Positions 51,952 through 59,167 of a stretch of 59,167 bases of DNA are shown here, piece after piece. Position 1 is the first letter of the stretch, and each line of letters begins with the position of its first letter. The translations under genes were made by a program, and so were the position numbers. Source of the stretch: a bacterium (GTDB lineage Bacteria; Desulfobacterota; Binatia; HRBIN30; CADEER01). The notes under the pieces were generated by a model, which searched no databases, had not been told where the DNA came from, and was given only the letters and a program-made list of their open reading frames with translations. The DNA lies in assembly GCA_030430165.1 (NCBI GenBank), contig JAUIGL010000035.1, positions 1 through 59,167 on the forward strand, in the 5' to 3' direction.

Positions 51952-53335
51952 TTGGACGTTTCAAGAGCTCGAGGAGTGGGACGCGCGCATTCGCGAGCTG
52001 GTCGAGGGCTTCGGCCTCGAGTGCTTCCCGCAAGAATTCGAGGTTTGCGACCACAACCAGATGCTCGGCTACATGGCCTACTCCGGCATGCCGTCGCACT
52101 ACCCTCATTGGTCGTACGGAAAGTCGTTCGAGAAGCTGAAGACCTTGTACGACCACGGGGCGTCGGGACTGCCCTACGAGATGGTGATCAACTCCAACCC
52201 GTCGCTGGCCTACCTGATGCGCGACAACTCGCTGCTGCTGCAGATCCTCACGGTGGCGCACGTGTACGGGCACAACGACTTCTTCCGCAACAACCGAACC
52301 TTCGCGACGACCAACCCGGAGTATACGATCGGCGCGTTCAAGTCGCGAGCGAGTCGCGTGCGACGCTACATCGAAGACCCCACGATCGGTCTCGAGCGCG
52401 TGGAAGCGGTGCTCGACGCGGCGCATGCTCTGTCGATGCAGTGCCGTCGCAACCTCAGCGTGCGCAAGCCGAGCGCCAGCGAGCTTCGCGACACGGCAAT
52501 CGAGAAAGCGCGGCGACCGGCGGATCCGTTCCGTTCGATCCACGCCGAGCCCGAGTACATCGAGCCGAATCTGCGCCGCAACCCGCCCGAGCCGGATGAG
52601 GACCTGCTGCTCTTCATCCGCGACCACAATCCCTATCTCAGCGAGTGGGAGCGCGATCTGCTGACCATCGCCCACGAAGAGGCGCAGTACTTCCTGCCGC
52701 AGATCGAAACCAAGATCATGAACGAGGGGTGGGCATCGTTCTGGCACCACAAGATCCTCGAGACGCTCGAGCTGCCCTCGAACCTTCACCTCGAGTTTCT
52801 CGTGCGGCACAACCAGGTGGTCTGTCCGCACGAGGGCAGCCTCAATCCCTACCACGTCGGGATCAAGGTCTGGGAGAAGCTCGAGAAGAAGTGCGAGCAG
52901 GAAGGGAACGGCCTCGACGAGATGTTCGTGACTCGCGAGGCGGACCGTGACACCTCCTTTCTCCGCCGCCACCTCGACGAGGAGCTGGTGCGCGAGCTCG
53001 ACCTGTTTCAGTTCGCCCCGGAGGGCGACGAGCTGGTCGTCACCGAGGTCTCGGATCGCGAAGGCTGGAAAGCGGTGCGCGACACCCTGATCGGCAACAT
53101 CGGATCCAATACCCTGCCGATCATCCGCGTCGTCGACGGCGACCGCGACGGCAAGCGCACCTTGGTGATCGAGCACGTCCACGACGGGCGCGACCTGCAT
53201 CCGGAGTACGCCGAGAAGACCCTGCAGTTCGTCCACCGGCTCTGGCAGAACGAGGTCGTCCTCGAAACCAACCTCGGCGAAACCGCCTCGCAGCTGGTGC
53301 ACAACGACCGCGGCTTCTCGGTGCGCGCCGCCTGA
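51944..53335 (+). CDS. spoVR: SpoVR-family protein
   Basis: The 463-residue protein carries the family's segments MADWTFQELEEWDARIRELV, GLECFPQEFEVCDHNQMLGY, SYGKSFEKLKTLY, HEEAQYFLPQIETKIMNEGW (His/Glu-rich, possibly metal-binding) and LNPYHVGIKVWEKLE. It starts at ATG 51944, inside the end of yeaH. In Bacillus it affects the spore coat; elsewhere it is linked to stress survival with PrkA and YeaH. Confidence 0.92.
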   Translation: MADWTFQELEEWDARIRELVEGFGLECFPQEFEVCDHNQMLGYMAYSGMPSHYPHWSYGKSFEKLKTLYDHGASGLPYEMVINSNPSLAYLMRDNSLLLQILTVAHVYGHNDFFRNNRTFATTNPEYTIGAFKSRASRVRRYIEDPTIGLERVEAVLDAAHALSMQCRRNLSVRKPSASELRDTAIEKARRPADPFRSIHAEPEYIEPNLRRNPPEPDEDLLLFIRDHNPYLSEWERDLLTIAHEEAQYFLPQIETKIMNEGWASFWHHKILETLELPSNLHLEFLVRHNQVVCPHEGSLNPYHVGIKVWEKLEKKCEQEGNGLDEMFVTREADRDTSFLRRHLDEELVRELDLFQFAPEGDELVVTEVSDREGWKAVRDTLIGNIGSNTLPIIRVVDGDRDGKRTLVIEHVHDGRDLHPEYAEKTLQFVHRLWQNEVVLETNLGETASQLVHNDRGFSVRAA

Positions 53336-53342
53336 ATCGAGC

Positions 53343-53843
53343 TCAGCCGGGCGAAACCAGGCCGACCACCGCCATCGCGGCGACGGCGTCTCCCTCGCCA
53401 ATCGGCCCCAGCCCCTCGTTGGTCTTTGCTTTCAGACTGACGAGGCCTGCGGGAATCGCGAGAATCTCCGCCAGCTTGGCCACCATCGCATCCCGATGCG
53501 GCGCCAGCTTGGGCCGCTCGAGCAGAACCGTCACGTCGACGTTGCCCAGGTCGTAGCCTCGCTCGCGCGCCAACCGCGTCGCCTCGGCGACGAACAACGC
53601 GCTGTCGGCGCCGCGCCAGCGCGGATCCGAGTCGGAGAAATGCTGGCCGATATCGCCGGCGCCGATCGCCCCGAGGATCGCATCGGTGACCGCGTGCAGC
53701 ACGACGTCGCCGTCGGAATGCCCCTTCGACTCGCGATCGTGCGGCACGTCGACACCGGCCAGGCGCAGCGGCCCGCCGGCGACCAGGCGGTGCAAATCCC
53801 AGCCCTGGCCGACACGCAGCAGCGGACGCTCCGATCGGGTCAC
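53343..53843 (-). CDS. ispF: 2-C-methyl-D-erythritol 2,4-cyclodiphosphate synthase
   Basis: This 166-residue MEP-pathway enzyme makes cyclic MECDP. Metal ligands are in VGQGWDLHRL (Asp, His) and GHSDGDVVLHAVTDAI (Asp, His). GAIGAGDIGQHFSDSD and LKAKTNEGLG complete the family pattern. The GTG start at 53843 overlaps the moeA stop as GTGA, a coupled pair. ispD, often fused or adjacent, is not here. Confidence 0.93.
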   Translation of the reverse strand: MTRSERPLLRVGQGWDLHRLVAGGPLRLAGVDVPHDRESKGHSDGDVVLHAVTDAILGAIGAGDIGQHFSDSDPRWRGADSALFVAEATRLARERGYDLGNVDVTVLLERPKLAPHRDAMVAKLAEILAIPAGLVSLKAKTNEGLGPIGEGDAVAAMAVVGLVSPG

Positions 53844-55075
53844 GCCGGCGGGTCCGCCGAGCCCGCGCCGGGGTCCAACATCATCACCCGAACACGCGCT
53901 CCACTGGCGAGCTCGGTGACTCCGGGAGGCCCGACGATCAGTCCGTCGCCAACCGACATCGAACGCAGCACACCCGAGCTCTGCGAGCCGGTCGAACGAA
54001 CCCGCATGTCGCCGCGCGGGCCTTCGAACGAACAGCGCACGAACTCGGTGAACGACTCCGCCTTGCGAACGCCCTCGACCAGAGTCGCCTCGACCGCAGG
54101 CAGGTGAACCTCGGTCATCCCCATCATCGTCCGCAGCGCCGGCACGACGTAGACGTAGAAACACACCAGCGAAGAAACCGGGTTCCCGGGCAGACCGAAC
54201 ACCGGAGTCTCGCCGCGAAGGCCGAAGCTCAACGGCTTGCCCGGCTTCTGCGCAACCTTCCAGAAGGATTCCTGATAACCCAGATTCGAAAGCGTGGAGC
54301 GCACGTAGTCGAAGTTACCCACCGAAACGCCACCGGTCGAGAGCAACACGTCGGCGCGCAAGCCCCGCGCGAACGACTCCTCCATCACCTCCGGTCGATC
54401 GCTGACGATGCCGATGATCACCGGTTCGCCGCCCGCTTCCTCGACCGCCGCCGCCAGGGTGTAGGCGTTGCTGTTGACGATCTGCCCCGGCCCGAGCGGC
54501 TGGCCGAGCTCGACCAGCTCGTCGCCGGTGGCAATCACCGCCACCCGCGGCCGCCGCACCACCCGGGCCACCGAGACGCCTACCGACGCGAGAACACCGA
54601 TGTCCGCCGGGCGCAGCACACGTCCGGGCGCAAACACCAAATCGCCCGAGCGGATGTCCTCTCCGGGATGGCGAACGTTTGCTCCGGACTCGACGGCAAC
54701 GCGTATGCCGACACGGTCGTCGCCGGGCTCCGTGTCTTCGACGCGAACCACCGCATCCGCGCCATCGGGCACCGGCGCACCGGTCATGATCCGGATCGCC
54801 TGCCCGGCGGCGACGGGCTTGGTCGCGACCGAGCCTGCGCCGATCGTCTCCACCACCTGCAGCACCTTCGGAGCGTCGGCGGACGCGCCGCGCATATCGT
54901 CGGCGCGCACCGCGAAGCCGTCCATCGCAGAGTTGCGAAACGGCGGCACCTCGCGCGGCGATCGGATCTCCTCGGCGAGCACGCGGTTGAGCGCGCGCGG
55001 CACCGGAACCATTTCACCTTCCAGACGCGGCAGATCGCGCAGGACCAGGGCAAGGGCCTCAGCAACCGAGATCAT
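53840..55075 (-). CDS. moeA: Molybdopterin molybdenumtransferase MoeA
   Basis: The 411-residue protein shows the MoeA domains in order: PPFRNSAMDGFAVRADD, IMTGAPVPDGADAVVRVE, PRVAVIATGDELVELG, STGGVSVGNFDYV, KPGKPLSFG and GLPGNPVSS. It inserts molybdate into adenylylated molybdopterin. ATG 55075 is divergent from ntrB. The GTGA overlap links it to ispF, an unusual partner. Confidence 0.94.
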   Translation of the reverse strand: MISVAEALALVLRDLPRLEGEMVPVPRALNRVLAEEIRSPREVPPFRNSAMDGFAVRADDMRGASADAPKVLQVVETIGAGSVATKPVAAGQAIRIMTGAPVPDGADAVVRVEDTEPGDDRVGIRVAVESGANVRHPGEDIRSGDLVFAPGRVLRPADIGVLASVGVSVARVVRRPRVAVIATGDELVELGQPLGPGQIVNSNAYTLAAAVEEAGGEPVIIGIVSDRPEVMEESFARGLRADVLLSTGGVSVGNFDYVRSTLSNLGYQESFWKVAQKPGKPLSFGLRGETPVFGLPGNPVSSLVCFYVYVVPALRTMMGMTEVHLPAVEATLVEGVRKAESFTEFVRCSFEGPRGDMRVRSTGSQSSGVLRSMSVGDGLIVGPPGVTELASGARVRVMMLDPGAGSADPPA

Positions 55076-55203
55076 CGGCGCCAGTCTGCTTTCTCAGGCG
55101 GCCAGATGCTACCGAAGCCGCCCACTTTTCGCGGACTCCAAGGGAAAAATCCGCGGGCTATCTACCGCCTTGGACGGGGCCTCTATATAACAGCGAAGTG
55201 CCG

Positions 55204-56340
55204 ATGAAGTTGCCCTCCAGCCGAACACCCCCGGGCAGCCGCCAAAACGCGACGCTCTGGGAGAACGTGCTCCGGCACTTCAAGGACGCGGTGATCGTCC
55301 TCGGTCGGAAATCCGAGGTGGTCTTCTTCAACCAGGCGGCGGAAGAGCTCACCCACACGCCGCGCGCCAGGGTGCTCGACCGAGCCTGCGTCGACGTATT
55401 TCCCAAAACACCCGAGCTCTACGAAATGTACGAACGCGCCACGACATTGTTCCAAACCGAAACCAGAGGCGAGATCGAGCTGCGCGCGCAACATCGCTCG
55501 GTGCCGGTGCGGATCACTTGCGTGCCGATCTGGGACGAGGTCGGCGAGGTCGACGGCGCCGCACTGGTCATCCAGGACATCAGCCGCCAGAAAGCACTCG
55601 AGGAATCCGCGCGCCGCAACGAGAGTCTCGCACAGCTCGGCACCCTGGTCGCCGGCCTGGCCCACGAGGTGCGCAATCCGCTCGCCGGGATCAAGGGAGC
55701 GGCGCAATTGTTGGCGCAACGGGTCGCGGGTGACGAAGCGCTCGAAAGGTACACCAGCGTCATCTCGAACGAGACCGATCGACTGAGCGCCCTGGTGGGC
55801 GACCTGCTCCACCTGGGCGCGCCACCGAAGCCCAACCTGGCCGTCGTCAACATCCACGAGGTGCTGCAGAAAGTTCTCGAGCTCGCGCAGACTGAGCTGC
55901 AAAGCCAGGATGTCGAGCTGATCTGCCAGTTCGACCCCAGCCTTCCCGACACGATGGCCGATTCGGACCAGCTACGGCAGGTCTTTCTCAACCTGATCAA
56001 GAACGCGACCGATGCCATGGACGACGACGCCGAGCACCCGAGCCGCTTGCGCGTGGTAACCAAGATGGAAACCGACTACTACGTATTGCAGGCGACGGGC
56101 GCTCAACAGAGCTACCTTCGTGTCGAAATCAACGACGAAGGCCCCGGGATCGAACCGGAGGTGCTCGAGCACGTATTCGAACCGTTCTACACGACCAAGA
56201 CGCGCGGCACCGGCCTCGGGCTCGCGATTGCTCAGCGAATCATCGCAGACCACGGCGGCACGATTGGCGCCAGTGCCAACACCCCGCGCGGCACCAGTTT
56301 CCGAATCAGCCTACCGATCCAGAAGGCAACTACGAAATGA
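55204..56340 (+). CDS. glnL: PAS-domain sensor histidine kinase, NtrB (GlnL)-like
   Basis: The protein is about 378 residues (ATG 55204; GTG 55198 also possible). A PAS domain (residues about 15-125, including VVFFNQAAEEL) precedes the H-box (LAGLAHEVRNPLAGIKGAAQ) with the phosphorylated His. The N-box NLIKNATDAMD and the G-boxes GPGIEPEVLEHVF and GTGLGLAIAQ follow. There is no membrane helix, so it is cytoplasmic like NtrB. It overlaps the NtrC-type regulator start as ATGA. PII (glnK) in this window could be its input. Confidence 0.9.
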   Translation: MKLPSSRTPPGSRQNATLWENVLRHFKDAVIVLGRKSEVVFFNQAAEELTHTPRARVLDRACVDVFPKTPELYEMYERATTLFQTETRGEIELRAQHRSVPVRITCVPIWDEVGEVDGAALVIQDISRQKALEESARRNESLAQLGTLVAGLAHEVRNPLAGIKGAAQLLAQRVAGDEALERYTSVISNETDRLSALVGDLLHLGAPPKPNLAVVNIHEVLQKVLELAQTELQSQDVELICQFDPSLPDTMADSDQLRQVFLNLIKNATDAMDDDAEHPSRLRVVTKMETDYYVLQATGAQQSYLRVEINDEGPGIEPEVLEHVFEPFYTTKTRGTGLGLAIAQRIIADHGGTIGASANTPRGTSFRISLPIQKATTK

Positions 56341-57794
56341 GCTCAGACAAAGCGCGTATCCTCGTCGCCGACGACGAGAGCTCGATCCGCTGGGTGCTGG
56401 CGACCGCGCTCGAGGAATCGGGCTATTCGGTTCGCCAGGCGGAATCCGGAACCGAGGCGCTGGCGGCGCTCGAGAAGAACCCGCCGGACGTCGCCTTCAT
56501 CGACCTGCGCATGCCCGGTCTCGACGGCCTCGAGGTGCTGCGCCGCGCCCGCGCTGCCGGAGTCGCGGCGCCGATCATCATCGTCACCGCTCAGAACACG
56601 ATGGACAACGCCATCGAAGCGATGAAGCAGGGCGCTTTCGACTACGTGACCAAGCCGTTCAACGTCGACGAGGTGCGGGCGATCGCGGCACGCGCCGCGG
56701 AAATGGCGCGAATGTCCGCCGATTCAGGCGAGCTCAATTCCGAGGTACGGCAGCGCTACGAGCCAACCGTCGCGCTGATCGGCAAGAGCTCCGAGATGCA
56801 GGACATCTACAAGACGATCGGTCGGGTCGCGAACACCGACGCGACGATCCTGATCCAGGGAGAGAGCGGTACCGGGAAAGACCTGATCGCCAAGGTTCTG
56901 CACTACCACTCCTCGCGATGGACCGGCCCCTTCGTCGCCCTCAACTGCTCGGCAATCCCGCGCGAGCTGCTCGAGAGCGAGCTCTTCGGCTACGAGCGCG
57001 GCGCCTTCACCGGCGCCACCGAACAGCGACCGGGAAAATTCGAGCAGGCGGAGGGCGGAACGCTCCTCCTCGACGAGATCGGCGACATGCCGCTCGAGCT
57101 GCAGGCGAAGCTGCTGCGCGTGCTCCAGGAGCGCGAGGTCACGCGACTCGGCGGCACCGAAGTGATTCCAGTGAGCTGCCGCATCATCGCCGCCACCAAT
57201 CAGCCGCTCGATCGAGCGGTGCAGCAAGGACGGTTTCGCGAGGATCTCTACTTCCGTCTCAACGTCGTGCCGATCCGCGTGCCACCGCTGCGCGATCGCG
57301 CTGCCGACATCCCCTCCCTGATCGATTTCTTTCTCGAGAAGATCAACGCCGAGATGGGTACCGACATCCGCTCGATCTCCGGCGCCGCGCGCGAACGGCT
57401 GATTCGGCACGGATGGCCCGGCAACGTTCGCGAGCTCGAGAACACGCTGATCCGCTCGGCCGTGTTGGCCGCCGGGCCGACGCTGATGCCGGAAGACCTT
57501 TCGCTGGCGACGGAGCCGGTCGCGACGGCGCCGAGCGCGGACGCCAGCCTCGACGATCTGGTCCGCGACAAGCTCACCAGCTTGCTGCGCACTGCGGAAG
57601 TCGACGGCAACCTGCACGCAACCGTCATCGAAGCGATCGAACGCCCCCTGATCCAGCTGACCCTGGAGAAGACAGGCGGCAACCAGCTACAAGCCGCCGC
57701 CATCCTGGGAATCAATCGCAATACTCTGCGCAAGAAGATCTCCTCACTCGGCATCGATCCGCGGCGCGCATCCGGCGATGCCGATGACGACTGA
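56337..57794 (+). CDS. ntrC: Sigma-54-dependent response regulator NtrC
   Basis: The 485-residue regulator has a receiver domain with Asp56 in FIDLRMPG and Lys in VTKPFN. An AAA+ domain follows with Walker A GESGTGKD near residue 175 and the sigma-54 contact loop GAFTGA near 222, with [10 protein letters not shown] before it. The C-terminus is a Fis-type HTH ([20 protein letters not shown]). It activates sigma-54 promoters under nitrogen limitation; the GG-N10-GC site before amtB is a likely target. It is coupled to ntrB. Confidence 0.94.
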   Translation: MSSDKARILVADDESSIRWVLATALEESGYSVRQAESGTEALAALEKNPPDVAFIDLRMPGLDGLEVLRRARAAGVAAPIIIVTAQNTMDNAIEAMKQGAFDYVTKPFNVDEVRAIAARAAEMARMSADSGELNSEVRQRYEPTVALIGKSSEMQDIYKTIGRVANTDATILIQGESGTGKDLIAKVLHYHSSRWTGPFVALNCSAIPRELLESELFGYERGAFTGATEQRPGKFEQAEGGTLLLDEIGDMPLELQAKLLRVLQEREVTRLGGTEVIPVSCRIIAATNQPLDRAVQQGRFREDLYFRLNVVPIRVPPLRDRAADIPSLIDFFLEKINAEMGTDIRSISGAARERLIRHGWPGNVRELENTLIRSAVLAAGPTLMPEDLSLATEPVATAPSADASLDDLVRDKLTSLLRTAEVDGNLHATVIEAIERPLIQLTLEKTGGNQLQAAAILGINRNTLRKKISSLGIDPRRASGDADDD

Positions 57795-58437
57795 TCCCGC
57801 CGAGCGGCGGAGTCGCTTCGCGTTTCGCTCCGCGCTCTACCCGATCGTCGGCGATACCAAGGGCCGGTCGGCCCTCGATCTCGCCGACCAGCTGATCGGC
57901 GTCGGCTTCCCCCTCCTCCAGCTCCGCCTGAAGGAGCGCAGCACGCGCGAGATCGTCGACCTCGCCCGCGAGCTTCGCAAGCGCACCCGAGAAGCCGGGG
58001 TCGACTTCATCGTCAACGACCGTGTCGACATTGCCGCGCTGGTCGAAGCCGACGGCGTGCACCTCGGCCAACGAGACCTCCCGCCGGTCGAAGCCCGGAA
58101 GATTCTCGGCCACCGGCCAATCATCGGTTTCTCGACCCACGACCACCGGCAATTGTCAGCGGCGCTGAGCGACCCGTCGATCGACTACGTAGCGTACGGC
58201 CCGATCTTCGCCACCGCGAGCAAGATCGATCCCGACCCGGTGCGCGGAGTCGACGATCTCCGCGACGCCGCCCGCGATTGTACTCTCCCAATCGTCGCGA
58301 TCGGCGGCATCGACGCCTCCAACATCGCGACGGTGGTCGGCGCCGGGGCCGACGCAGCGGCGGTCATCGGAGCCATCGGCAACGCCGACTCGCCAGTCGA
58401 GGCCGCGGCCGAGCTGCTCGCCGCGCTGCCTCGGTAA
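57778..58437 (+). CDS. thiE: Thiamine-phosphate synthase
   Basis: The 219-residue TIM-barrel enzyme joins HMP-PP and thiazole-P. It has QLRLKERSTREI, FIVNDRVDIAALVEADGVHL with GQRDLPP, DYVAYGPIFATASK, and VAIGGIDASNI. ATG 57778 lies 17 bases inside the end of ntrC; ATG 57784 is also possible. The overlap means no leader riboswitch of its own. Confidence 0.93.
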   Translation: MPMTTDPAERRSRFAFRSALYPIVGDTKGRSALDLADQLIGVGFPLLQLRLKERSTREIVDLARELRKRTREAGVDFIVNDRVDIAALVEADGVHLGQRDLPPVEARKILGHRPIIGFSTHDHRQLSAALSDPSIDYVAYGPIFATASKIDPDPVRGVDDLRDAARDCTLPIVAIGGIDASNIATVVGAGADAAAVIGAIGNADSPVEAAAELLAALPR

Positions 58438-58439
58438 CG

Positions 58440-59167
58440 CTACGACTCGGTCGCCGGGCGACGCGCGAAGACGCGCCGCGGGTGGCGCAGCCACTCGCGC
58501 CACGGCTGGCGGCGCAAGTCGGCCGATACCGAGTACAAAACCGGGACCAGAACCAAAGTAACCAGGGTCGACAGCCCCAGCCCCCATCCCAGGGCGAGCG
58601 ACATCGGCGCGACGACTACGTCGTAGCCGCCGATCCCATACGCCATCGGCAAGACTCCGCCGAGGGTCGTCAGTGTGGTCACCAGAATCGGGCGCAGTCG
58701 GGTGACGACCGCGTCGAGCATCTCGTCCATGCGCAGATCGCGGTGCGCTTCGCGCAGCGACGACACTCGGCGGTGGATCGCGTCGACCATGACGATGGAG
58801 GAGTTCACCACCACGCCGGCGAGGCCCACCGTCCCCATCAAGGCGAACAGGGTCAGCGGTCTCTGGTGCAGGAAGAAGACGACCATCACCGCCGCGAAGG
58901 CGAAGGGAATGATCGCGATGACAAAGAGAGCCTCGAGGAACGACCCGAGCATGATCGCGATCACCAGGAGAATTCCGATCACGACCATGATGCCGACGAT
59001 GCCGACATCTGCCGTGGTCTTCCTACTCTCGACCGCTTCCCCGCCCTGGTAGATCTCCAGCCCCGATCGCCCGGCGAAGCGCGGCAGCAACTCGCGGTCG
59101 ATGCGCTCCGCCATCGACAGCGACGTATGCGGGCTACCCTCGGCGAAATTCGCGGTCACGGTCGCGG
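58440..59167 (-). CDS. RND efflux transporter, C-terminal part (5' end outside window)
   Basis: The frame is open past the window edge and ends at 58440. Visible are a periplasmic end and then the last half of the transmembrane domain: VGIVGIMVVIGILLVIAIML, LMGTVGLAGVVVNSSIVMVDAI, RLRPILVTTLTTLGGVLPMA. This is the HAE/AcrB-type inner-membrane pump. A short Arg-rich tail follows. It ends 2 bases after the convergent thiE stop. Confidence 0.9.
   Translation of the reverse strand, partial: ATVTANFAEGSPHTSLSMAERIDRELLPRFAGRSGLEIYQGGEAVESRKTTADVGIVGIMVVIGILLVIAIMLGSFLEALFVIAIIPFAFAAVMVVFFLHQRPLTLFALMGTVGLAGVVVNSSIVMVDAIHRRVSSLREAHRDLRMDEMLDAVVTRLRPILVTTLTTLGGVLPMAYGIGGYDVVVAPMSLALGWGLGLSTLVTLVLVPVLYSVSADLRRQPWREWLRHPRRVFARRPATES

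Noticed and set aside
57778..57800. TPP riboswitch before thiE
   Set aside because: thiE starts inside ntrC, leaving no room for a leader.

Overview
This is about 59 kb of a high-GC, gene-dense bacterial chromosome. LolA, a signal-peptidase-type lipoprotein pathway (LspA), an RND pump and AmtB with a cleavable leader point to a diderm. NtrB/NtrC with a sigma-54-type promoter, DksA, RNase J, PrkA-YeaH-SpoVR, a secreted protein with disintegrin-like Cys repeats, a UGSC-type selenoprotein and an LLM-class flavin oxidoreductase together suggest an uncultured lineage around the old Deltaproteobacteria (Binatota, Myxococcota or Desulfobacterota-like). That placement is an inference; no rRNA gene is present to settle it. 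Almost everything is core metabolism. There is no prophage, integrase or CRISPR array, and the only transposon-like trace is one short inverted-repeat element.

Layout. 0-3 kb: fmt (partial), rsmB, a membrane-anchored unknown, rpe, then tRNA-Pro(CGG) and an SH3-domain envelope protein. 4-7.4 kb: amtB-glnK-glnA nitrogen module with a GG-N10-GC promoter and a strong terminator. 7.6-11 kb: ileS-lspA (minus strand). 11-17 kb: pgeF, small secreted and small orphan genes, ddl, an S4 protein, a thioredoxin-TPR protein and a histidine phosphatase. Inside this stretch (13.98-14.89 kb) lies a cluster of very small genes: a 54-residue product on its own promoter-terminator unit, an 88-residue HTH protein and a 56-residue membrane peptide. 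17-21 kb: a Cys-repeat secreted protein and a MATE exporter. 21.3-23.3 kb: a translationally coupled pair, a thioredoxin-fused protein and a selenoprotein whose in-frame TGA lies in a Sec-Gly-Ser-Cys motif. 23.4-26.2 kb: LLM oxidoreductase and pyruvate kinase.

26.2-30.5 kb: an aminotransferase-serA-purA operon preceded by a ZTP (pfl) riboswitch and an overlapping intrinsic terminator. The layout implies that purine/one-carbon starvation turns on serine (one-carbon donor) and AMP synthesis together. 30.5-35.1 kb: folE, a kinase-fold protein lacking both catalytic aspartates, queE, glycerate 2-kinase and dksA. 35.1-36.8 kb: an orphan gene divergent from dksA with a shared palindrome, yajQ, and tandem palindromic repeats. 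36.8-44 kb: rnj-ftsK-lolA, ssb and a TPR membrane protein. 44-48 kb: a MITE-like element whose end supplies the stop codon of an M16 peptidase, then pyrE, an isochorismatase-like hydrolase, a DUF4124 protein and a small membrane protein. 48.8-53.3 kb: prkA-yeaH-spoVR. 53.3-59.2 kb: moeA-ispF, ntrB-ntrC-thiE, and the C-terminal end of an RND transporter.

The two strongest non-obvious signals are the UGSC selenoprotein, which a standard gene caller would split or call broken, and the ZTP riboswitch that joins serine and adenylate synthesis in one transcript. The least explained DNA is the small-gene cluster near 14 kb and the orphan gene at 35.3 kb.
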